Of a DNA stretch of 64,000 nt, positions 57,707 through 64,000 are shown piece after piece. Every line of letters starts with the position of its first letter. Position 1 is the stretch's first letter. Below the pieces are notes generated by a model, which was given only the letters and a program-made list of their open reading frames with translations, had not been told where the DNA came from and searched no databases. Position numbers and translations under genes: made by a program. Source of the DNA: Diaporthe sp. PMI_573 (lineage: Eukaryota > Ascomycota > Sordariomycetes > Diaporthales > Diaporthaceae); assembly GCA_021399435.1 (NCBI GenBank), contig JAJTUP010000041.1, forward strand, positions 124,001 to 188,000. Direction: 5' to 3'.

Positions 57707-59383
57707 ATGACGTCCTACAGTGGCCTTGTGCTATTAAGCACGCTGCCACTTACCTACGTAATCTCGACGGTGATCTATCGCCTCTACTTCCACCCTTTGG
57801 CGAAATATCCGGGGCCATTCTGGGCCAAGATCTCCCAGTTCCCATCGTACTGGCACGCGCTCAAGCAAGACCGACATCTCTGGCTCTACCAGATCCAGGA
57901 GCAATATGGTACGTGAGCTTGGTTCTATCGCGTCCTGATTCACGAACAGAAGGCTCAAGACTTTCCAGGACCAACATTCCGATACGCTCCAGATAGCCTT
58001 CTGGTCAACACCCCCAGCGGATTCAGGTCCGTGTACGGTCCAAAAGGAAACGTGAAAAAGGGCCTATACTACTTGGTCTGGCCACGGAATGTCGATACCC
58101 TGACTACTCTGAACGTGGTCGATACCGAGATTCACGCGCGTAAACGACGAGTGCTGAACAACTCGTTCTCTGACAAAGCACTGCGGTCCGCTGAGACATT
58201 CGTGCTCTCAAACACCGATCGTTGGTGCGAGCTTATCGATGAGCACGCCCTCAAGAGCGATGGCGAGGGCTGGTCCAGCGCACTGAATATGACGGACTGG
58301 ATCAACCACCTAGTCTTCGACATTCTCGGAGATCTGTGCTTCGGAAAGCAGTTCAACATGAAGGAGCCCGGGAACGAGCTCCGATACGTCATACACCTCA
58401 TAGCTGGATTCACGCAGTTTATGCATCCCCTCGCTCTGGCCCCATTCGCTGGAGTCTGGGCCTGGCTCAAGCCACGAGGCCTCGATAAGCTGCTCGAAGC
58501 CGCCACCCCTCCCGCACTCAAGAAGTGGGAGAGATTCGTGGAGGATTGCCTCGAGGAACGCACTAAGGAGGAGAAGGAGCGTGAGCTGCAGATGCAAGCC
58601 GGTCACATCCCGGAGGGCGAGGGCCGCAGGGACTTCTTTCACTATATCTACCACGCAGAGGACCCGGAGACGGGGACGCGCGGCTTCCCCCAGCACGAAA
58701 TGTACGGCGAGGCCGAGCTCCTGATTATCGCTGGCTCCGACACCACGGCCATCGTCATGGCCGCGCTCTTGTTCTACCTCGTTCGCAACGAGACCGTCCA
58801 AGCCAAGCTCGTCGACGAGATGCGGTCCACGTTCTCGGGCCCCTCCGAGATAAAGTCCGGCCCGAAACTGCAGTCGTGCAAATATCTCCGTGCTTTCATC
58901 CAGGAGGGACTGCGCATGACGCCGCCGGTCGCCGGCGAGGCACTCCGCGAGGTCCGGGAGGGTGGGACAGACGTTGACGGGGAATTCTTCCCGCCGGGGG
59001 TCAACGTAAGCACTGCCTACTACTGCCTAAGTCATAACAAAGACATCTATCCGGAACCCCACAAGTTCAGGCCGGAGCGGTGGCTCGTCGACGAGAAGGA
59101 GGGCATTACGGAAGAAAGTGTAGCCCTCGCCGAGAGCGGCGCATGTTCCTTTTCCATGGGAAGCCGTGGATGCCCTGGGAAGTACTTGGCTCTGATAGAA
59201 ATGTCTATCGTATTGGCCAAGCTGGTCTATTCGTTCGACATGAGAGAAAACCCGAACAATCGGGTGGGAGGGGGAGGCCCAGGCAAGGGACGAGGGCGCG
59301 AGAACCCTGACCTTTATCAGACATACGACGTCTTTGTTTCTCTGCATGACGGGCCAATGGTTGAATTCAAACGCCGAGTGTAG
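57707..59383 (+). CDS. Cytochrome P450 monooxygenase
   Basis: Two exons, 57707-57908 and 57969-59383, give 538 residues. An N-terminal membrane anchor (LVLLSTLPLTYVISTVIY) leads to the proline hinge YFHPLAKYPGPFWAK. The I-helix AGSDTT (322-327), the ExxR motif EGLR (380-383), FRPERW (434-439) and the heme loop FSMGSRGCPG (Cys 469) are all present, so the enzyme should be active. It would sit in the ER membrane and hydroxylate a small molecule using NADPH-P450 reductase. The sequence resembles fungal P450s annotated as isotrichodermin C-15 hydroxylase- or benzoate hydroxylase-like, but substrate is undecided. No partner biosynthetic genes lie nearby. A glycine-rich insertion precedes the C-terminus. 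Confidence 0.9.
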
Positions 59384-59708
59384 CGGGAAAGGACGAGCTC
59401 AAGAGCTGCGCCAACTCATTGCGGGATGAACAGAGCACACATGGCGTCTTATTGATTCAATTGGTATTTCCTTGTCTCTTGATGTGTTCTGTATCATTGT
59501 TCGTCATCTAAATTCGTTCTTTCTTTTCTTATGTAAATCGTTTCCAAGCGGGCACCGGGGTTTAATGAGCGTGTTGGTGGATGTTCAGTGACCGTTTAAA
59601 CTCCGTTCCTGAAAGACGTTTCAACAATTCCCAGCCAGTCGCAGTGCGCAGAAGTCCAGCCTCAATACCACTCGCAGCCGGTGATGCTGCCTACGGCATG
59701 GACCTTGT
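59384..59708. other. Convergent 3' intergenic region
   Basis: 3' flanks of the P450 gene (plus) and the next gene (minus). Confidence 0.5.
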
Positions 59709-60860
59709 TCATGCTCTCAACATCGGCTGAACCCTAATCTCGAAGACGTTCTTCACCGCCTGCTGGGCGATCCCAGGCAAGGCCGTCTGCATCCAGCTCT
59801 TGAGGTTCTCCCACGCGTCCCTGATCAACCTCATCAACGCCCCGAACGCAGAGCGGAACCAGCCCCAGACCGTGTCCCAGGGGATGAAGTAGATGGCGGC
59901 GGCGGCGCCGATGCCGGCCAGGGCGATCTGGCCGGGCCCAGACAGGCAGAAGAGGCCCGCGCCGATCCTGATGGCGCCGTCCATGCCCGACTCGGCCACC
60001 TTGGTGGCGACCTGGATGGCGATGCCGCCGGCGTAGCACTCGACCACCGACGCGAGGGTGGTGGTTCCCGCCGCGACGTCGAGCAGCTTGTTGACGGGGC
60101 TGCGCCACTTGTTCCACTCCGGGTTGCCCTCGCACTTTGCGTCGCACATCTCCTTGAAGTGCTTGGCGACCTCCTCGCGCTGCTGCTTCGACACCATCCC
60201 CATCGCGTCGCGGGCCGTCCAGGGGATCCCCATCGACACCTGGATGATGACGTCCGGCCCGAGGATGATGTTGTGGTCGCCGACGTGCTTGGTCTGCCAC
60301 TCGTCCAGCCGGACGCCGCAGAAGGTCGAGCTGCCGTTCAGCACGAGCTTGCTGTTGCCCTCGACTGTGCCTGGTACCTTGGACACCTCTGCGCACCGGA
60401 TGATGTACAGGTTGTCGATGTTCTCCGGCACGGTGAACGTGGACGTCTGGAGGTCGATGAAACGGCTGATCAGGAGGAACAGCTCGTGGACTTGTCCGTC
60501 ACTTGCGGTGCTGTCGATCTCCTGCTGCAAGGTCTCTGGTGTTGTGTAGCACATGGCCGCCTTGGCTAGTGGTGAGATGCATGTTAGTGCAAATTAGATG
60601 AATAAGGATGAGTATAGCTACGTACCCTTCTTCATCTTCCACCATCGTGGCTTGGCCCTGTTCCTGAGGGGTTCGATGGTGCTCTTCCTGACTACCGGGA
60701 GCAGGACAGCCCCTTCGTGTGCCTTCCATCGCTTGATGCCCTGGTACACCTGGTCACACTCCAACTGAGTTGATGAGCGACCTTCCTCCGCCTCTGACTC
60801 ACGTGAGCTCTGCTTGGTGAGTGACGAAGTGGTACGCCTGACAAGGGCCATTGTGGACAT
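59709..60860 (-). CDS. Protein of unknown function with hydrophobic C-terminal part
   Basis: Two exons, 60860-60626 and 60565-59709, give 363 residues; the phase-1 junction reads MKKAKAAMCYTT. The first 75 residues are basic and Ser/Arg-rich. The middle is polar with WTARDAMGMVSKQQREEVAKHF and four cysteines. Near the end a long hydrophobic stretch (AGLFCLSGPGQIALAGIGAAAAIYF) is followed by amphipathic helices and VQPMLRA. A second in-frame ATG lies three codons after the first. I recognise no family. The Gly/Ala-rich hydrophobic stretch could insert in a membrane, but no function is inferred. Confidence 0.65.
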
Positions 60861-62130
60861 TGTGTAATCGTGCGTCTGCTGCCGGCGCAGACTGGGGAAT
60901 TGTTTTGAAAAGAGTGCTGTTTTCCTCGAAAGAAGTGTATAACAGACCAGTGCTAAGGTTGTTTGTCTGATGAGTCAATAAGATCTGGTTCCTGGTTCCT
61001 GGGCGTCGATGGAATGGCGTCCAGATAAAGACTCAATGCCCCCTGCATGGGATGGAGCCACAAGGAACGTCCCGGTAATTCCGCGAGGCCTGAGTTGACT
61101 CCATATCGGGTCCATGTCAAGAGGAGGGTATCGTTGTTGCTGTCCAGGGAAATGGCTTACTTCATTGGGCTAGAGACATCTGAGTGGAGGTCCAAGGGGC
61201 CACTCTATCGACACGTGTATGGTTGGTGGTTCATGCAATGCGGGCTCCACTGCTTACTGTCATCACAAGCTACCCGGGACAACCCTCTCACCGCTCTGGG
61301 GAGCCATTTCTGGGTCTTGTTTCTCGACAGCCCACTGAAACCACAATCGATAGGGTAGCGAATAGCGCGGCACAAGGAACAGAAATGCCAGGTTTCTGAC
61401 AGTGGGGATCTCACGATCTGGAGAAGAAATGTCCGAAGCACCGAGACATGGGTTAGGGTTCGATGATCGATGATCGATGATCGATGATTGATGTGAAATG
61501 AGGATCATGCGAGAACTTGAAGTTGTCAATTGGGCCTCACAAATTCTGGCAGAACTGCTTGACAATTCCAGCAGCCGCCACTTGATTCGGATTTTTATCC
61601 CAAGTCACGATTCTTGTACTGCAGTATTCACTCGACGATATCAGTGGTTCGCAAGTTCAGATGGCCTCATTCTCCGAACTATCTAGCCATTGTTGGTGGA
61701 CCACTCTCCCCACACACATAGCGTCCTTTTCGCTCCACTGCTTCGACAGGGGCTCCTCTGTATTCAGGGCACTTGTTCGAGAATGCCTTCGGCAGGACGA
61801 CACGTGTAGAGGTTAGCGAAGGATTTCGGCCAAGATTGTCAGGGCACCTTCGGAGGCTGTGAGTGGTGAGAAGGTGTTTGAGGTAGTACTTCTGTTGCTG
61901 TATAAGTGACAGGGACAGGACGGGGGTTGTTGATGATGTGATGTGTATTCTGGCTGGATTGCACTTACCTGATTGAGGCGAGAGCATCCCGAAACGAATA
62001 CGTTTTCTCTTCCAAGGGCAGCTCATATTCTTGGGATATTCACACTGCCTCCCAAAACTTCGTCCAAAAAAAGCCTCCTATCCCTCGTTTGTGACGTTCG
62101 GTGGGGAAAGGAGTCATGCCTCCCAATTAC
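60861..62130. other. Intergenic region
   Basis: No gene was found. It contains a short GATCGAT-type repeat (listed separately). Confidence 0.45.
61459..61492. repeat. Short 7-bp tandem repeat
   Basis: TCGATGA recurs about four and a half times, directly after the sequence GGGTTAGGGTT. Confidence 0.8.
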
Positions 62131-62395
62131 TTAGATGGGGCAGCAGTACATGTTCTGTTGAGAGAGACTCGGTCAGCGTCTCGTAAATTCGTCTTCAAGG
62201 GTATATCCAATGTGTAGAGGGTGATCTTACACTGGTGCACCTCTTGCAGTTGGGGAGCCATTTCGAGCACTGGGTGCAGTCTTCCTTCATACAGCAGCGC
62301 ACGGGGGACGTGGGCTCCACAGCGGCTGCAAAGGCGACACTAGTGGTCATGCCGATGGCAACGACGAGAAAGATCTTGGTGATGTTGAACTGCAT
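62131..62395 (-). CDS. Small secreted protein with eight cysteines (candidate effector)
   Basis: Two exons, 62395-62231 and 62154-62131, give 62 residues; the terminal exon is only 24 nt (NMYCCPI and stop). The intron (62155-62230) has GTAAGA, a GCTGAC branch site and CAACAG, in phase 0. Residues 1-25 are a signal peptide (NITKIFLVVAIG core, AFAAA cut region). The mature peptide of about 37 residues has eight cysteines: RCC, EDC, TQC, PNC, KRC and YCC. Without the intron two of the cysteines are lost. The cysteine-rich short form resembles effectors or knottin-like peptides, but I recognise no family. The start was chosen as the ATG directly before the hydrophobic core. Confidence 0.65.
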
Positions 62396-62902
62396 GTTGA
62401 TAGGTATGTCGGAGCCAGGCGTTATGTCAGTGCTTGCTCTCGTAGTTGTTGACGGTATTGATGGTTTGTAATTATGCGTCAAGCTCGTCGAGTTGTTCGG
62501 TGGGATTGGCGAAAGGGTCAGAGACGAAGGAACCTGAGTTTATATAGGCTCTCAGATGCTCACGGCTTTCGTGTGATTCACTGTCATCGTGAGCAGTGAC
62601 GCATGGTAGTGACGAGGACGAGTACAACTGAGCTGTGAGCTGTGTTCTGGGTGTGATTGGTTTCAGCCAGACTCGTGGCTTGTCAGTTTTCGTAGCTTGG
62701 CATGGGACTCCCAGAACAATTTTTTTAATTGAAATATGAAAGTAATATAGATCAATAAAATAAGATCTCAAAGTGGGTATCCCAAACTGTGGAATCCAGG
62801 ACGGCTTATACCGTGTTACCCGGGCCGTTCATACATCTCCACGGCACTTGCACGTCACATTATAATGGCAGGCAAGTCACCTGCGAACTCGTTCCAGATC
62901 CT
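62396..62902. other. Intergenic region
   Basis: This contains the promoter of the cysteine-rich protein gene and the 3' flank of the urea transporter gene. No other feature was recognised. Confidence 0.45.
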
Positions 62903-64000
62903 CTACTGCTTGGTCGTCTGCGACGCAGTATCCGGGACATCCGTGACCTTGCCCTCGATGGTCTCATTGAAGGCGTCGCTCTTCTTCTTCATGCCTAGCA
63001 TGCCCTTGGTGACCCGGACGATACTGTGGCGGCCCTCCCACAGGGGGAAGATGCCGACGGCGCCGGAGCTGGCGAAGATCCAGATGATGCCCACCGTCAC
63101 CCAGCCGGTGAAAAATGGCTTGGAAAACACGTAGCCGGACCCGTACATGGGCATGGGCCAGAGGACCAAGAAGCAGAGGGCCATCACGACGGTGAGCCAC
63201 TTGGCCAGCCGGGACGCCTTGTTGAGCTTCGCCATGTCCTGTTCCGGGGCCATGAGGACGACACCTGGCGGCGGCGACACGCCGCCCTCCAGCCCGCGCC
63301 CTTCGTCGCCCGATGACGAGGTATAAGCGTCATCGCTCTGCTTGATCGCGGCCATGGTCCCCCAGTCGTAGTCGTCGGCGCCGAAGCCGTAGGTGAGGAT
63401 CGGCACGAAGACGATGGGGCTCAGCAGCGCGACCACGTTGCCCGCCAGCATGGGGTTGTTGGACCCGAGGTTCTCGATGGAGAGCACGCCGTCGAACTCG
63501 CGCGCGCACGTCACCGTCCACGCTACGAGGGCGCATGCCAGGCCCAGGATGGGGGAGCCCGCGGCCGCGATCCAGTTCTGGCGTCGCCAGAACAGCGTCA
63601 GCGTGGCCGGGATTACGGCGGCGCTGATCATGACGCCCATCCAGAGCTGGATGTGGGCACGTCTGGTCAGCAACGAGGGAATAACTTCTCGGTGGAGAAT
63701 GATAAATGTGGCTGATCGGTCGGTGAGTGGTACTTACATAGATCCAGCCCATGGATATACCGGCGTGGTAGAGGCCGACGGAGAAGCCGGCCATGATCAC
63801 ACCGTAGGCACACACGCTGGTATGCGAGACGGCGATCAGTCGCTTACCGGGCGCCGAAGGGTTGATATAAGTCCTAGGTTATTCAGTAAATCACTTTGCC
63901 GTCCAACACCCGACTCGCAGGGGAACTGACTGGTAAATATCATATGTAACGATAGAAGAGACCGCAATGAGCTGTGCTGAAAATGCGGAAGTCACCGCCA
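62903..64000 (-). CDS. DUR3-type urea/polyamine transporter, C-terminal part
   Basis: Three visible exons, 64000-63931, 63873-63738 and 63646-62903, encode the last 316 or so residues; the 5' part is outside the window. The sequence contains SAQLIAVSSIVTYDIYQTYINP, LWMGVMISAAVIPATLTL, AAAGSPILGLACALVAW, SNNPMLAGNVVALLSPIVF and FFTGWVTVGIIWIF, typical of the sodium/solute symporter family member Dur3. It would import urea (and in yeast polyamines) across the plasma membrane and is usually induced under nitrogen limitation. In-frame CTC TGG at 63646 was chosen as exon start because it restores the WIYLWMGVMI junction. Confidence 0.9.

Noticed and set aside
61450..61461. GGGTTAGGGTT as an interstitial telomere repeat
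   Set aside because: Under two units, which is expected by chance in 64 kb.
1..64000. CRISPR arrays, rRNA or tRNA genes
   Set aside because: No regular spaced repeats, rRNA-like segments or tRNA B-box plus cloverleaf were found by eye; a tRNA scan would be needed to exclude tRNAs fully.

Overview
The window is genomic DNA of a filamentous ascomycete (Pezizomycotina). The gene structures show this: introns of about 50-80 bases with GT..AG ends and CTRAC-type branch sites, pyrimidine-rich leaders, and fungal-only families (Pth11/SAT-type rhodopsin-like membrane proteins, a CE18 Agd3-type deacetylase, F-box arrays, Fot1/pogo transposons with CAG-to-TAG changes that look like repeat-induced point mutation). 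A sordariomycete-like plant- or insect-associated fungus would fit, but the species cannot be told from the sequence. Coding coordinates below are genomic spans; exon boundaries are in the evidence text and are my own splice calls.

0-17.4 kb is mostly unique sequence. It holds a cut-off GNAT-like acetyltransferase, a rhodopsin-like membrane protein, an APC-superfamily permease, a coiled-coil protein of unknown function, a large multi-pass membrane protein, and a 1682-residue NRPS-like enzyme. That enzyme has the order adenylation - carrier - three membrane/left-handed-beta-helix modules, the architecture of bacterial epsilon-poly-L-lysine synthetase (Pls).

17.4-24.3 kb starts with a 4.6 kb gene-poor stretch and ends with two convergent ribosome-biogenesis genes: NOB1 (20S pre-rRNA D-site endonuclease) and NOP10 (H/ACA snoRNP protein, 59 residues). 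A palindromic double CCAAT box lies upstream of NOP10.

24.9-51.6 kb looks like an accessory, repeat-rich island. It carries five F-box-like paralogues, all on the minus strand and all split by one phase-1 intron at the matching place, plus a decayed fragment of a sixth copy. Interspersed are an HNH-nuclease-domain protein, a small secreted protein, a secreted Agd3-type galactosaminogalactan deacetylase, two Fot1-like transposons of identical length (1851 bp) in opposite orientation, several minisatellites, and a 257-bp solo LTR inserted in the second exon of a small acidic protein gene.

52.6-64 kb holds a second rhodopsin-like membrane protein, a small secreted protein with a probable GC-AG intron, a cytochrome P450, a protein of unknown function with a hydrophobic C-terminal part, a 62-residue secreted protein with eight cysteines, and the 3' part of a DUR3-type urea transporter that runs off the window.

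No biosynthetic gene cluster is evident. The most notable items are the fungal Pls-like synthetase, the LTR insertion that appears to have rebuilt its own splice acceptor, the tandem F-box family, and the small cysteine-rich secreted proteins.
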